The notes: generated from the letters alone by a model not told the origin. A stretch of 64,000 nt of DNA from Thermococcus sp. M39 (GCF_012027325.1 NZ_SNUG01000002.1:408151-472150), one strand, 5' to 3'. Shown: positions 26,301-35,091, counted from the first letter of the stretch. Program-made: numbers and translations.

Positions 26301-26573
26301 ATGGAAATCAAGAGAGTCATAAAAGAGCTGGACTTGAAAGGTGAGGTCAGTTTAGAGACTTGGAAGCCCATCTCTGCCAAGAAAAATGGCGATGGGACAA
26401 TTGATATCCTTTACCGCAACTTGCTACTGGGGGATAAACGAGATCCCGTGTTCCTCTGGGTTTATGTTAACGTAGTCGAAGATGAAGAAATTGATGTTAG
26501 GATTTTGGAAAGGATGACATTCAAAAAAGAAGACTTGATCTGGATAATGAAGTTCGTCTCAAAGTTTGGTTAA
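26301..26573 (+). CDS. Hypothetical protein upstream of TFB
   Basis: 90 residues, mixed strands and helices, acidic in the middle (VNVVEDEEIDVRILERM). No signal peptide, membrane helix or cysteine cluster, and no family recognised. The gene has its own TATA box and GAGAGGAG ribosome site. It is not Gar1, the usual archaeal TFB neighbour, whose sequence I would expect to recognise. TFB starts 51 bases downstream with its own TATA box. Confidence 0.6.
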   Translation: MEIKRVIKELDLKGEVSLETWKPISAKKNGDGTIDILYRNLLLGDKRDPVFLWVYVNVVEDEEIDVRILERMTFKKEDLIWIMKFVSKFG

Positions 26574-26574
26574 T

Positions 26575-26583
26575 TTTATATAG
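26575..26583 (+). promoter_or_regulatory. TATA box of the TFB gene
   Basis: TTTATATAG about 42-50 bases before the start of TFB at 26625, overlapping the stop region of the preceding gene. Confidence 0.55.
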
Positions 26584-26624
26584 TATGAGTTTATTAACCG
26601 TAACCCGCAGATGGGGGTGTCAAA

Positions 26625-27524
26625 GTGGAAAAGCGTAAAGTCTGCCCAGTTTGTGGCTCAACCGAATTCATTTATGATCCCGAGCACGGAGAAATTGTCT
26701 GCGCAAAATGTGGATTCGTCATAGAGGAGAATATAGTTGATATGGGGCCGGAATGGAGAGCGTTCGACGCTTCTCAGAGAGAGAAACGTTCTAGAACTGG
26801 TGCACCTGAGAGCATTCTTCTTCATGACAAGGGTCTTTCAACTGACATTGGAAGCGACAGGAACGTTACTGGTTTGATGAGAGAGAAGATGTATCGTCTG
26901 AGAAAGTGGCAGAGCAGATTAAGAGTTAGCGATGCAGCCGAGCGTAACTTGGCTTTCGCCCTTAGCGAGCTTGATAGAATTGCTTCCCAGCTTAAGCTTC
27001 CAAAGCACGTTGAGGAAGAGGCTGCGAGGCTTTACAGAGAGGCCGTGAGAAGAGGGCTTATTAGAGGAAGATCAATTGAGAGCGTTATTGCTGCATGTGT
27101 TTACGCTGCTTGTAGGCTCTTAAAAATACCGAGAACCCTCGATGAAATCGCTGATATTGCGAGAGTTGACAAGAAAGAAATCGGTAGGAGCTTTAGATTC
27201 ATCGCAAGAAATCTTAACTTAACTCCAAAGAAGCTCTTTGTCAAGCCAACTGATTATGTCAACAAGTTCGCTGACGAGCTCGGCTTGAGCGAAAAAGTCA
27301 GAAGGAGGGCAATTGAGCTCCTAGAAGAAGCTTACAACAGAGGACTGACAAGCGGTAAGAGTCCTGCTGGACTTGTTGCAGCTGCCCTTTACATCGCCTC
27401 ACTGCTTGAGGGCGAAAAGAGAACTCAAAGAGAGGTAGCTGAGGTTGCGAGGGTTACTGAAGTGACTGTCAGAAACAGATACAAGGAATTAGTGGAGAAG
27501 CTTGGGCTGAAGATAACAATTTGA
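26625..27524 (+). CDS. tfb: Transcription initiation factor IIB
   Basis: 299 residues from GTG 26625, which follows GGGGGTGT. The N-terminal zinc ribbon is VCPVCGSTEFIYDPEHG plus CAKCGFVIEENIVD; the B-reader region GAPESILLHDKGLSTDIG follows; the C-terminal core has two cyclin repeats and a helix-turn-helix that reads the BRE (REVAEVARVTEVTVRNRYKE). TFB bridges TBP on the promoter and RNA polymerase. No intein. Thermococcales may have a second TFB gene; this one has the full set of conserved features. Confidence 0.97.
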   Translation: MEKRKVCPVCGSTEFIYDPEHGEIVCAKCGFVIEENIVDMGPEWRAFDASQREKRSRTGAPESILLHDKGLSTDIGSDRNVTGLMREKMYRLRKWQSRLRVSDAAERNLAFALSELDRIASQLKLPKHVEEEAARLYREAVRRGLIRGRSIESVIAACVYAACRLLKIPRTLDEIADIARVDKKEIGRSFRFIARNLNLTPKKLFVKPTDYVNKFADELGLSEKVRRRAIELLEEAYNRGLTSGKSPAGLVAAALYIASLLEGEKRTQREVAEVARVTEVTVRNRYKELVEKLGLKITI

Positions 27525-27569
27525 CTTTCCTTTACATTTATCAAGCAAATTGGATGCTCAATACTAGTG

Positions 27570-27585
27570 CTGATAATGATATCAG
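27570..27585. terminator. Inverted repeat between convergent tfb and fen genes
   Basis: CTGATA-ATGA-TATCAG is a perfect 6-4-6 inverted repeat. On the minus strand it follows a T-rich run (TTCTTCTTTTTGTTTTGAT) just after the fen stop, so termination of fen transcription is likely there. In archaea the T-run matters more than the hairpin. Confidence 0.4.
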
Positions 27586-27609
27586 AAAATCAAAACAAAA
27601 AGAAGAAAA

Positions 27610-28638
27610 TCACTTCTTCCTCATGAACCAGCTCTCCAAAGTTGACTGCTTTCCAGCCTTCATTGCTTTCTTCAGCCTTTCTAGGCCATTCTTTACCCTC
27701 TCTTCACTGAAGTCGTGCTCATCACAGAGGAACTTTAAAATGCCTTCCTCATCTGGCATCTTCCAGACAAGCTTGTAATCATCCGTGACAGGTGGATTTA
27801 GGAAGAACTCCTTGATTGCATATAAATCAACGTCGCTCATCTTCTGATACTTTTTCAGCGGATCTTTTGAGTATCTGACTATCTCCAAAGCTTTCTTTGG
27901 ACCAATTCCTTTGATCCCTCCCGGATTATAATCGGTTCCAACCAGAATAGCCAGTTCTATGAGCTTTTCCCTGTCAATCTTCAGTTCTTTTAAAACTTCC
28001 TCCAAAACAATTAGCTCTGGCTTCACTTCAACATAAACGTCTTTCCCAGGAAGCTTTCTTCTGCCTGTTATCGTCAAATTCCTAACAAGCCTTGGTGCTC
28101 CAAACAAAAGTGAGTCGTAATCCTGAGAAGCTGAAGCCCAGACTTTACCCTTTGACGCCATATAAGCCGCTTGAGCTTCACCTTCACTTGGAGCCTGCAC
28201 CCATGGAATGCCCATAAGGTCTAACAGCTTTTTGGCATCTTCAATCAGCTGCTCATTCACCCTTGAAGCTCTCTGAGCGTATTTCTTTGCCTCCTCCAAA
28301 TCACCTCTTGCCAAAGCCTCTTGCCACTTTTCCTCAGCTTCTTCCCTCGCTTCTGCTCTTTTTTCAAGCTCCTTCTTCTTGAATTCTGGTGGCTTTCCAT
28401 CAAACACATAAGCTGGTTTTATTCCCACTTCCATGAGATTTATCGTTCTGTAGAACAGCCCAGAGAGGTGTGAAGTTATTCTTCCCTTAGAGTCCATGAG
28501 GGGTGTTCCATCTCTTTGTCTGATGATAGAGAGGAACTGGTAAATTGCATTCAGAGCATCAATAGCTATTTTCCTTCCGTTTAGGTTTTCAATCTCAATT
28601 TCCCTCCTTGGAATGAGCTCGCCTATCTGAACTCCCAT
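27610..28638 (-). CDS. fen: Flap endonuclease 1 (FEN-1)
   Basis: 342 residues. FEN-1 removes 5' flaps during Okazaki-fragment maturation and repair. The N-terminal nuclease domain begins [15 protein letters not shown] and carries [14 protein letters not shown] and [11 protein letters not shown]; the internal domain has [26 protein letters not shown] and [19 protein letters not shown] with the acidic metal ligands. The C-terminal QSTLESWF is a PCNA-interacting (PIP) box. I start at ATG 28638 since the preceding GTG belongs to the ribosome site. It overlaps the PsiE-like gene by about 1-4 bases, so they form an operon. Confidence 0.97.
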   Translation of the reverse strand: MGVQIGELIPRREIEIENLNGRKIAIDALNAIYQFLSIIRQRDGTPLMDSKGRITSHLSGLFYRTINLMEVGIKPAYVFDGKPPEFKKKELEKRAEAREEAEEKWQEALARGDLEEAKKYAQRASRVNEQLIEDAKKLLDLMGIPWVQAPSEGEAQAAYMASKGKVWASASQDYDSLLFGAPRLVRNLTITGRRKLPGKDVYVEVKPELIVLEEVLKELKIDREKLIELAILVGTDYNPGGIKGIGPKKALEIVRYSKDPLKKYQKMSDVDLYAIKEFFLNPPVTDDYKLVWKMPDEEGILKFLCDEHDFSEERVKNGLERLKKAMKAGKQSTLESWFMRKK

Positions 28639-29063
28639 CACTCCTCACCTATCTTAATGTATAAGTAGCCCAACACGAATATAAGACCTGCGATTGCAAA
28701 GAGCTTTAGGGCATCCAATTCTTTGAAATCAGAAGCAACAACAAGCTTTTGAATGAGAGCTACTATTCCAACTTCTAATATGTGGGTCAGGCTAACACGG
28801 TGCTGCCTTAAGTAGATTATCAGAATTCTATAAGTCTCTATGAGAATTATCGTAACAAGGACATTTGCAATCAATAGTTTAGGCTCAGCAACTTTGTATG
28901 TGAGCTTGAAGTTCAAATAAATGGAGTACATTGTGAGATAGAGTATAAAGAACAAGGATACCATAACTACCATATCAAAGCATATCTCAAGGGTCTTTCT
29001 GAAGGCTTTATGAACCTGCGTATATTGGGCGACTTTCTCTTCTTCCATCTTTGCCATTTTCAT
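28638..29063 (-). CDS. PsiE-family small membrane protein
   Basis: 141 residues with four predicted membrane helices ([69 protein letters not shown]). The layout and the short loop [17 protein letters not shown] match the phosphate-starvation-inducible PsiE family, whose function is not established. The start is uncertain: ATG codons at 29063, 29057 and 29048 are in frame. ATG 29063 overlaps the D box of a box C/D sRNA on the same strand. It is the first gene of a two-gene unit with fen. Confidence 0.8.
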   Translation of the reverse strand: MKMAKMEEEKVAQYTQVHKAFRKTLEICFDMVVMVSLFFILYLTMYSIYLNFKLTYKVAEPKLLIANVLVTIILIETYRILIIYLRQHRVSLTHILEVGIVALIQKLVVASDFKELDALKLFAIAGLIFVLGYLYIKIGEE

Positions 29064-29118
29064 CAGCCTACCGGTGTGCTCATCACCCCTCAGATGAGGG
29101 GAAGGGTCATCATCACTT
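29061..29118 (-). ncRNA. Box C/D guide sRNA overlapping the 5' end of the PsiE-like gene
   Basis: On the minus strand the order is C box GTGATGA (29110-29116) or the overlapping ATGATGA (29107-29113), a guide of 13 bases CCCTTCCCCTCAT, D' box CTGA (29090-29093), a 3-base spacer, C' box GTGATGA (29080-29086), a guide of 13 bases GCACACCGGTAGG, and D box CTGA (29063-29066). All four boxes and both guide lengths match archaeal box C/D sRNAs, which direct 2'-O-methylation through L7Ae, Nop5 and fibrillarin. The targets would be complementary to the guides; I did not identify them. The D box overlaps ATG 29063 of the PsiE-like gene. Confidence 0.85.
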
Positions 29119-29385
29119 TTATTTTTCTGTCTTTGACTTTAAAATATTGTTCCCTTAAGTGAATATGTGACTTTAAAGCGATTTTGGAAAACTACTGATG
29201 GCCTGTAAATGTACATAAATTTTTGATTACTCTTCAAAGTTTTTGATTTTTAATTTTTGTGTATTTTGAAATTGGAGCCTTTTTAGTGCTTACTTTTTTT
29301 CAAAACTAATTTTACTATTGCAAATCAAAAAATTTAAATAATCTAATGGGCATAATAGTTATGAAAACTTTCTGTGGTGATGTCA
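29119..29385. other. AT-rich intergenic region before the papain-like protease
   Basis: About 265 bases with strong A/T runs and no reading frame of note. A TATA-like AAATTTAAATAA near 29328-29341 would drive the gene at 29386. Nothing else was recognised. Confidence 0.45.
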
Positions 29386-30585
29386 ATGAGGTGGAAGTTG
29401 CTTGGTGTTTTGTTACTAAGCTTGCTGGTTTTGAGTTCTTTTGGAAGCGCCACAGTGCCAAGTAATGAAGTCTCTCCAGCACTTGCTGAAAAAGCTGCCA
29501 AAACCTACGTGAATTGGATTGCTACTAACATCCCTGACTTTGAAGAGTGGAAGGGTGCAACTCTTGGAAAACCCATCACTTACTACTTCCCCAATGGTGA
29601 GAAAAGTGCTTATGAATTTGCAGTTTTCAAGAACGGTAAAAATGTTGGATTTATCCTCATCTCGGCAAGAAGAGACATGCCCCCAGTTTTGGAGTTCAGC
29701 AAGGCAAAACCACCAAGCTGGAATTTAGGAAAAGTTAAAGAACTCGCAGAAAAGAAAGGCTACACGACAGGAAAACTACTCTATTACGGAGCACTAACCT
29801 ACAGCGTTGATATTGGAAACGGAAAAGCAATAGGCTTAAAAGACCTCAAAGTTAGGAAATACCCAATGAACGTGAAGCTGAAATTCAACAAAGAAAAAGC
29901 AAAAAGAGAATGGGAAGAAATTGCAAATACCATGAGTACCACAGATACAAAGGAAGTAGTGCTTCTGGCTACGTGGGTGTCGAATGAGATTGAAGGAGTG
30001 CCCTTATGGACATCTACTGATGATGGAAATACTAACGTCCAATATCCAAATAATGTAGGTCCGGACCCTGATCCATGGGATGAATGGGATGGTTGCTCAC
30101 CAATATCTGCTTCAATGGTCATTGCGTATTATGAACCACAACTACAGGATGATAGGGAGGCAATAATTGATATTCTACACCATACAATGAGAACGAGTGA
30201 TAGTGGTGGTACTGTGCCCGACAATATCGTTTCGGGAATAAATGACTTTTTTGTCGAATATTACAATTTATACGGTGACCTAATAGTTGATGATCCTTTA
30301 GACCATTACTTTAGAGCTGAGATATATTGGCAATTTCCAAACTTCGGCGACTATGAGTTTACAATGTACGATATAATTGAAGAGGTTGACAGTAATCATC
30401 CATTCTTGTTAGGCATACACACCTCAAGCTCAGAACCGGGACATACTGTAACGGGAGTAGGATATGCAGGAGGAGCAGGTTATTTTTACATAAAAGTTCA
30501 TGATCCGAATGGTTTTGTCGACTACATCTTGTATGGCAATTGGGAATACGCTGATTTAGTTAAGATTAGGGCATATGAGGTGTAA
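29386..30585 (+). CDS. Secreted papain-like cysteine protease (C39-like/C10-like)
   Basis: 399 residues from ATG 29386, preceded by GGTGAT. A signal peptide (LGVLLLSLLVLSSFGSA) leads to a propeptide-like region of about 150 residues. The mature part has the catalytic Cys in DGCSPISASMVIAYYE, His in EPGHTVTGVGYAG and Asp/Asn in VHDPNG, the order of the C39-like and streptopain-type proteases. It is probably secreted as a zymogen. Three membrane-anchored small proteins follow on the same strand. Similar proteases process bacteriocin leaders or surface proteins, but no substrate is shown here. Confidence 0.78.
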   Translation: MRWKLLGVLLLSLLVLSSFGSATVPSNEVSPALAEKAAKTYVNWIATNIPDFEEWKGATLGKPITYYFPNGEKSAYEFAVFKNGKNVGFILISARRDMPPVLEFSKAKPPSWNLGKVKELAEKKGYTTGKLLYYGALTYSVDIGNGKAIGLKDLKVRKYPMNVKLKFNKEKAKREWEEIANTMSTTDTKEVVLLATWVSNEIEGVPLWTSTDDGNTNVQYPNNVGPDPDPWDEWDGCSPISASMVIAYYEPQLQDDREAIIDILHHTMRTSDSGGTVPDNIVSGINDFFVEYYNLYGDLIVDDPLDHYFRAEIYWQFPNFGDYEFTMYDIIEEVDSNHPFLLGIHTSSSEPGHTVTGVGYAGGAGYFYIKVHDPNGFVDYILYGNWEYADLVKIRAYEV

Positions 30586-30587
30586 AT

Positions 30588-31256
30588 ATGAGTACATCAA
30601 AATTTCTAAAAGTGCTCTTCCTGTTTTTACTTTTTCTTGGATTCTTAATGCTCAATTATTCACACAAATATAGAAGTAGGATAACTGAAACTGAGACGAT
30701 GGAAAATATCGAAAAACTAAAACAAGTTCCTGAGGGTCCTTCTCCAGTTAAGGTTTTATACTATTCCCTTTGTGATAGCAGTCTTTCACAGCCATTACCG
30801 TTTAAAGAATCTAACTGGACTTCTGGATATCAATTTGACCTTAAGAATTATCTGTTAAAAACCGAAGGCATCGTTGACTCAAAAATTTCGCTTTATAGCA
30901 GTGATGCATGCAAGTACATGCCTTTCATTCGAGTGAACATATCAGAATACTTTCCCATTAACATAACCCAAGTATATTTAGCAATTTTTGTCTATCCTTC
31001 AAACACAACACTCTGCATAAGGGAATTTGAAAACTTAAAGGCAAAAATAACACAATTAGGTTTCAAAGAATTTCAAGTTCCAAAAGAAATATCATCCAAG
31101 GAAACGCCTCATGAACGTATAATAAAGCAGGCATTGTTTACGTGGGGCAATGATACAGTATACGTTGAATGTTCTCACTTCCTAAGCTATAACAGAATTA
31201 TAATCCTCAAAGGAAAAGAAGAGGATGTCGTAAGATTGGCCTCTGTAATGAAATAG
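30588..31256 (+). CDS. Membrane-anchored protein of the protease island
   Basis: 222 residues. An N-terminal helix (FLKVLFLFLLFLGFLMLNY) anchors an outward-facing domain with cysteines (VLYYSLCDSSLS, SSDACKYMPF) and a C-terminal helix-strand part (IIILKGKEEDVVRLASVM). No family is recognised. GAGGTGTAAAT overlaps the stop of the protease gene, so translation is coupled. The C-terminal 100 residues share style with 31307-32011 (VYVECSHFLSYNRIIIL versus IYIECYEKLGYPRLIFL), so these are probably paralogues. Confidence 0.6.
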   Translation: MSTSKFLKVLFLFLLFLGFLMLNYSHKYRSRITETETMENIEKLKQVPEGPSPVKVLYYSLCDSSLSQPLPFKESNWTSGYQFDLKNYLLKTEGIVDSKISLYSSDACKYMPFIRVNISEYFPINITQVYLAIFVYPSNTTLCIREFENLKAKITQLGFKEFQVPKEISSKETPHERIIKQALFTWGNDTVYVECSHFLSYNRIIILKGKEEDVVRLASVMK

Positions 31257-31306
31257 ATAGAAATTTCAGCGACAAAGCTTATAGATTGCGATTATAAAAT
31301 TTGGAG

Positions 31307-32011
31307 ATGATAAAAACGGATAATAAAGACGCTTTTGTCCTTGTGATTCTAGTATGTGGCATTGTGCTGTCTCCCATCTTTCAGTATGCATTAATCTCCA
31401 TCGCAGAGCTTTTTGGCTTAAAATTGTCTTTCTTCACAGCTTTTGTCATCCCCGCATTAGTCGTCTCATTGCTCCCAGCATTCTACGCAGAAATTTACAT
31501 CAAAGAGCCTGACACTGCAATAAAAGCATTCATAGCAACATTAATCCTCGCTTTCTTCATACCCTTCATACTATCACTCAGAACAGGTCCAAGCCCTCAA
31601 GCGGTAGCTTACCTTACAATACCTCCAAGAGACAGATCCGGCTTTAATTCGCAAAATCATGAATGGCTTGAAGAATATTCATTCCTCCCAAGGAACTACA
31701 ACGGTATATGGGCTGGACAAGTTTCAGATTATTACATAGCAATCTACACTTGGCGTAAGAACCTTTTCTTGGGTGAATACTTATGTAGGAGAGCCTTCAA
31801 CTCTGCAGAAAAAGAATTAAAACCCAAAGGATTCGAAGAATTAAACCTAACAATTCAAAGGAAAGCCTACAAGAAAGCTATTTTATCAAACAAGACCACA
31901 TTAATTTACATCGAATGCTATGAAAAACTCGGATATCCAAGATTAATCTTCCTTGTTGGGAACACCAACAAAACTGAAAAATTCCTCCGATTTATTGAAG
32001 ACCTTAGATGA
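31307..32011 (+). CDS. Two-helix membrane-anchored protein, paralogue of the preceding gene
   Basis: About 234 residues from ATG 31307 (TTG 31301 is an alternative). Two or three membrane helices (LVILVCGIVLSPIFQYALI, FTAFVIPALVVSLLPAFYA, AFIATLILAFFIPFILSL) precede an outer domain ending LIYIECYEKLGYPRLIFLVG. The last third resembles that of the gene at 30588. No known function. A TATA-like ATTATAAAATTT lies just upstream at 31288-31300. Directly after its stop, a different frame carries a fragment of a serine protease. Confidence 0.58.
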   Translation: MIKTDNKDAFVLVILVCGIVLSPIFQYALISIAELFGLKLSFFTAFVIPALVVSLLPAFYAEIYIKEPDTAIKAFIATLILAFFIPFILSLRTGPSPQAVAYLTIPPRDRSGFNSQNHEWLEEYSFLPRNYNGIWAGQVSDYYIAIYTWRKNLFLGEYLCRRAFNSAEKELKPKGFEELNLTIQRKAYKKAILSNKTTLIYIECYEKLGYPRLIFLVGNTNKTEKFLRFIEDLR

Positions 32012-32186
32012 TGGGATTTTAGAGTCAGATAGCGGTGCCCCTGTTTATTACAGAATATATCCAACGTATAATGTTGTAATTTATGGAACAATTGTAGGTG
32101 AAGGAGAAGGAGGAGAGGTTATATACAGTCCAATTGACGGAATAGAGCAAGATTTTGGGATCACTCTTCAGGTGACGTGGTCATAA
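32012..32186 (+). pseudogene. C-terminal fragment of an S1 (chymotrypsin-like) serine protease
   Basis: One frame with no start of its own encodes ESDSGAPVYYRIYPTYN, then VVIYGTIVGEGEGGE and VIYSPIDGIEQDFGITLQV. SDSGAPV resembles the GDSGGP/GDSGAP box around the catalytic serine of S1 proteases (Gly replaced by Ser), and YSPIDGIEQDFGITL matches the C-terminal end of the alpha-lytic/streptogrisin type. The His and Asp parts are absent, so it is the tail of a deleted or recombined gene. It lies between two membrane-protein genes in an island that also has a papain-like protease. Confidence 0.6.
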
Positions 32187-32764
32187 ATAGAAACTACAGA
32201 ATTGTCATTATAGCTTTAATATTTATTTTCATTTTTTACCCTTATATCTCTCATATCTTCATTGATTATCCTCAAACGACAATCCGTGACCAGTGTGCAG
32301 CAATAAAGGGTTTTTCTATCGGTTACATGCCAACATCTAATCTTAATACGTCGTTTGTCATTGGAAACTATATTGTAGTATCAATCCCAAACCAGGGTCC
32401 TCTTTCATACCCTTATGTGAAAGAGTGCGTATTCCAAGGAGATAGGATAATAATTGAGGTATACATTGATAATTGCTTTGTTCCATCTTCAGAAAAAAGT
32501 GAAAGTGTTTGTCCTCTTTATGGGCATGAAGGAAGTTCCTCCGTTCTTATTGTGGGAGCTAGAAACTTTAATAAGTTCAATAAGATTCGTGTAAATATCT
32601 ATACAGGATACGAGCTTGAAACAGCAAAAGTAAACAATTTAAAGCTTGAAAAGACCGTTGAATTTGATATAAGATTTTATAGCACAATGTTTAGAAGCCT
32701 AATTGTAGTGATTGCGTTTATTTTTGTCAGAATAATGAAATTGCTGTTTCAGAGATTACCATGA
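32177..32764 (+). CDS. Small membrane protein of the protease island
   Basis: 195 residues from GTG 32177, with AGGTGA close in front. Helices near both ends (IVIIALIFIFIFYPYISHIF and SLIVVIAFIFVRIMKLL) flank an outward domain with three or four cysteines (IRDQCAAIKGFSIGY, DNCFVPSSEKSESVCPLYG). Not recognised. It overlaps the end of the protease fragment by 10 bases. The base composition of 29.4-32.8 kb is AT-rich like its neighbours, so transfer is not proven. Confidence 0.55.
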   Translation: MVINRNYRIVIIALIFIFIFYPYISHIFIDYPQTTIRDQCAAIKGFSIGYMPTSNLNTSFVIGNYIVVSIPNQGPLSYPYVKECVFQGDRIIIEVYIDNCFVPSSEKSESVCPLYGHEGSSSVLIVGARNFNKFNKIRVNIYTGYELETAKVNNLKLEKTVEFDIRFYSTMFRSLIVVIAFIFVRIMKLLFQRLP

Positions 32765-32824
32765 GATAATGGTGGAAATCCTCTCACCCAACAATTGTTC
32801 AAAACCATTGTTTATTTTAACAAG

Positions 32825-32844
32825 TGCCGATAGGACAATCGGCA
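32825..32844. promoter_or_regulatory. Inverted repeat upstream of the acetyl-CoA synthetase gene
   Basis: TGCCGAT-AGGACA-ATCGGCA is a perfect 7-6-7 inverted repeat. A TATA-like GTTATAAC sits at 32861-32868, about 17 bases further on, and ATG of acdA at 32914. It may be an operator, or a hairpin ending the upstream transcript. Confidence 0.4.
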
Positions 32845-32913
32845 AATTGATAAGAGAAAAGTTATAACTGATTTTTCAGATTAACCTTTGTAAAGTTTAT
32901 CGAGGTGAAGGAA

Positions 32914-34302
32914 ATGAGTATTGAGGCACTATTCAAGCCAAAGAGCGTTGCCGTCATTGGAGCTTCTGGAAAGCCAGGAAAGATAGGCTATGCCATCATG
33001 AAGAACCTCATTGAGTACGGCTATGAAGGAAAAATATATGCAGTCAATGTCAAAGGCGGAGAAATTGAGATAGACGGGAGAAAATTCAAGGTTTACAAGA
33101 GTATTCTTGATGTTCCTGATGAAGTTGATATGGCTGTTGTTGTTGTCCCAGCCAAGTTTGTTCCTCAGGTTGTTGAGGAATGTGGAAAGAAAGGAGTTAA
33201 AGTATTACCTATCATAAGCTCAGGATTTGGTGAGCTTGGACCAGAAGGCAAAAAGATCGAAGAGCAGCTGGTAGAGACAGCCCACAAGTATGGAATGAGA
33301 ATTCTCGGTCCAAACATCTTTGGTGTCGTTTACACCCCAGCAAAGCTCAACGCAACCTTTGGTCCAACAGATGTTATGCCAGGCAATTTAGCCTTGATCA
33401 GCCAGAGCGGTGCTCTCGGTATAGCTCTTATGGGATGGACAATTCTCGAGAAAGTTGGTCTCTCAGCAGTTGTCAGCGTTGGAAACAAGAGCGACATTGA
33501 TGATGCCGACCTTTTGGAGTACTTCAAAGACGACGAGAACACAAAGGCAATCCTCATCTACATGGAAGGTGTCAAAGACGGTAGGAAGTTCATGGAAGTT
33601 GCAAAAGAGGTTAGCATGAAGAAGCCAATCATAGTCATTAAGGCCGGAAGAAGTGAGAGGGGTGCAAAGGCAGCGGCATCACACACAGGTAGCTTAGCAG
33701 GTGCTGATAGCATTTACACCGCAGCATTCAAGCAGAGCGGTGTTTTGAGAGCATTAACAATTGGCGAAGCCTTCGACTGGGCAAGAACACTCAGCAACTT
33801 ACCAGAACCACCAGGAGAAAACGTTGTAATTATCACAAACGGCGGTGGAATTGGAGTTATGGCTACTGATGCAGCTGAAGAGGAAGGATTAAAGCTCTAT
33901 GACAACCTTGAGGAGCTTAAGATCTTTGCAAACCACATGCCACCATTCGGAAGCTACAAGAACCCGGTTGACTTGACTGGTATGGCAGATGCAAAGGCTT
34001 ATGAGGGTGCTATTAGAGATGCTTTAGCCCATCCAGAGATGCATGCAGTAGCTGTTCTCTACTGTCAGACCGCTGTTTTAGACCCAAGAGACCTTGCAAG
34101 GATAGTCATTGATGCGTACGAGGAGAGCGGAAAGAAGAAGCCAATAGTCGTTGCAATCGTTGGTGGAATTGAGGCAAAGGAGGCAATTGACATTCTCAAC
34201 GAGAACGGAATTCCAGCATACCCAGAGCCAGAGAGGGCTATCAAGTCACTGGCCGCTCTGTACAGATGGAGCAAGTGGAAGGCCAGCAAGAGAAAAGAGT
34301 GA
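32914..34302 (+). CDS. acdA: Acetate-CoA ligase (ADP-forming) subunit alpha
   Basis: 462 residues from ATG 32914 (GAGGTGAAGGAA just in front). The enzyme turns acetyl-CoA, ADP and phosphate into acetate, CoA and ATP, the main energy-saving step after peptide and sugar fermentation in Thermococcales. The CoA-binding Rossmann motif is VAVIGASGKPGKIGYAIM; the phospho-histidine lies in AKAAASHTGSLAGAD; IITNGGGIGVMATDAA is a second nucleotide-binding loop. Length equals the alpha subunit of P. furiosus ACS I. The beta subunit is not in this window, as is usual. Confidence 0.95.
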   Translation: MSIEALFKPKSVAVIGASGKPGKIGYAIMKNLIEYGYEGKIYAVNVKGGEIEIDGRKFKVYKSILDVPDEVDMAVVVVPAKFVPQVVEECGKKGVKVLPIISSGFGELGPEGKKIEEQLVETAHKYGMRILGPNIFGVVYTPAKLNATFGPTDVMPGNLALISQSGALGIALMGWTILEKVGLSAVVSVGNKSDIDDADLLEYFKDDENTKAILIYMEGVKDGRKFMEVAKEVSMKKPIIVIKAGRSERGAKAAASHTGSLAGADSIYTAAFKQSGVLRALTIGEAFDWARTLSNLPEPPGENVVIITNGGGIGVMATDAAEEEGLKLYDNLEELKIFANHMPPFGSYKNPVDLTGMADAKAYEGAIRDALAHPEMHAVAVLYCQTAVLDPRDLARIVIDAYEESGKKKPIVVAIVGGIEAKEAIDILNENGIPAYPEPERAIKSLAALYRWSKWKASKRKE

Positions 34303-34380
34303 TTACCTTTTTCTCACTCTCTTACTTCTTGTGAAAACACTTAATAACTTCCTATGCCAAATTATTCTATAGGGAGAAGT

Positions 34381-35079
34381 ATGTTAATCGGCTTAATCTC
34401 CGATATCCACTCTAACTGGGAAGCTCTTCAAGCTGTATGGAGAGAAGTGAAGAAAGCAGATGTAATCTTCTGCATGGGTGATTTAGTTGGCTATGGCGCA
34501 AATCCCAATGAAGTTGTTGAATTCTTCAAGGAGCAGATGAAAAAGAGAGAAATTCTATGTGTAAGAGGGAATCACGACAACGCTGTTGCTTTTGGCATAG
34601 ATTGGGGATTTAATCCCTATGCCAGAGCGGCTGTGAGATGGCATCAGCAAGTTATGAGCACTGAGAACCTCGAATTTTTAAGGAGATTGCCTATCAGACA
34701 AATCTTTACTGATGATACTGGTAGGAGCTATCTCATAATCCATGGCTCTCCAAGAGCACCTTTGGATGAGTATTTATTTCCTTGGTTCCCAGACAGCGAG
34801 CTTAGAGACATTTTGAGCTATGTAAAGCAAGATGATTTGGTTGTTGGTCATACTCACATGCCGATGCTTAGGGAAATTGAAGGGAGGAGAGTAATAAATC
34901 CCGGCGGAGTTGGGCAGCCGAGAGACGGAGATTGGAGGGCTGCTTATGCCTTCATTGATACAGAGACTCAAGAAGTTATTTTTGAAAGGGTTGAGTATGA
35001 CATTGATAAAGCCGTGAGAAAAATAATTGAAGCTGGGCTACCCAAGTTTTTGGCTTATAGACTTTACGAAGGATATTAA
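34381..35079 (+). CDS. Metallophosphoesterase (calcineurin-like)
   Basis: 232 residues from ATG 34381 after AGGGAGAAGT. Metal-binding motifs appear in order: LISDIHSNWEAL, FCMGDLVGYG, VRGNHDNAV, LIIHGSPRAP and VVGHTHMPM, ending in NPGGVGQPRDGD. This is the YfcE/MJ0936-type family of phosphodiesterases. The physiological substrate is unknown. It stands alone between acdA and the PRC-barrel gene, with which it is convergent. Confidence 0.9.
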   Translation: MLIGLISDIHSNWEALQAVWREVKKADVIFCMGDLVGYGANPNEVVEFFKEQMKKREILCVRGNHDNAVAFGIDWGFNPYARAAVRWHQQVMSTENLEFLRRLPIRQIFTDDTGRSYLIIHGSPRAPLDEYLFPWFPDSELRDILSYVKQDDLVVGHTHMPMLREIEGRRVINPGGVGQPRDGDWRAAYAFIDTETQEVIFERVEYDIDKAVRKIIEAGLPKFLAYRLYEGY

Positions 35080-35091
35080 ACAGAAGGAGGA

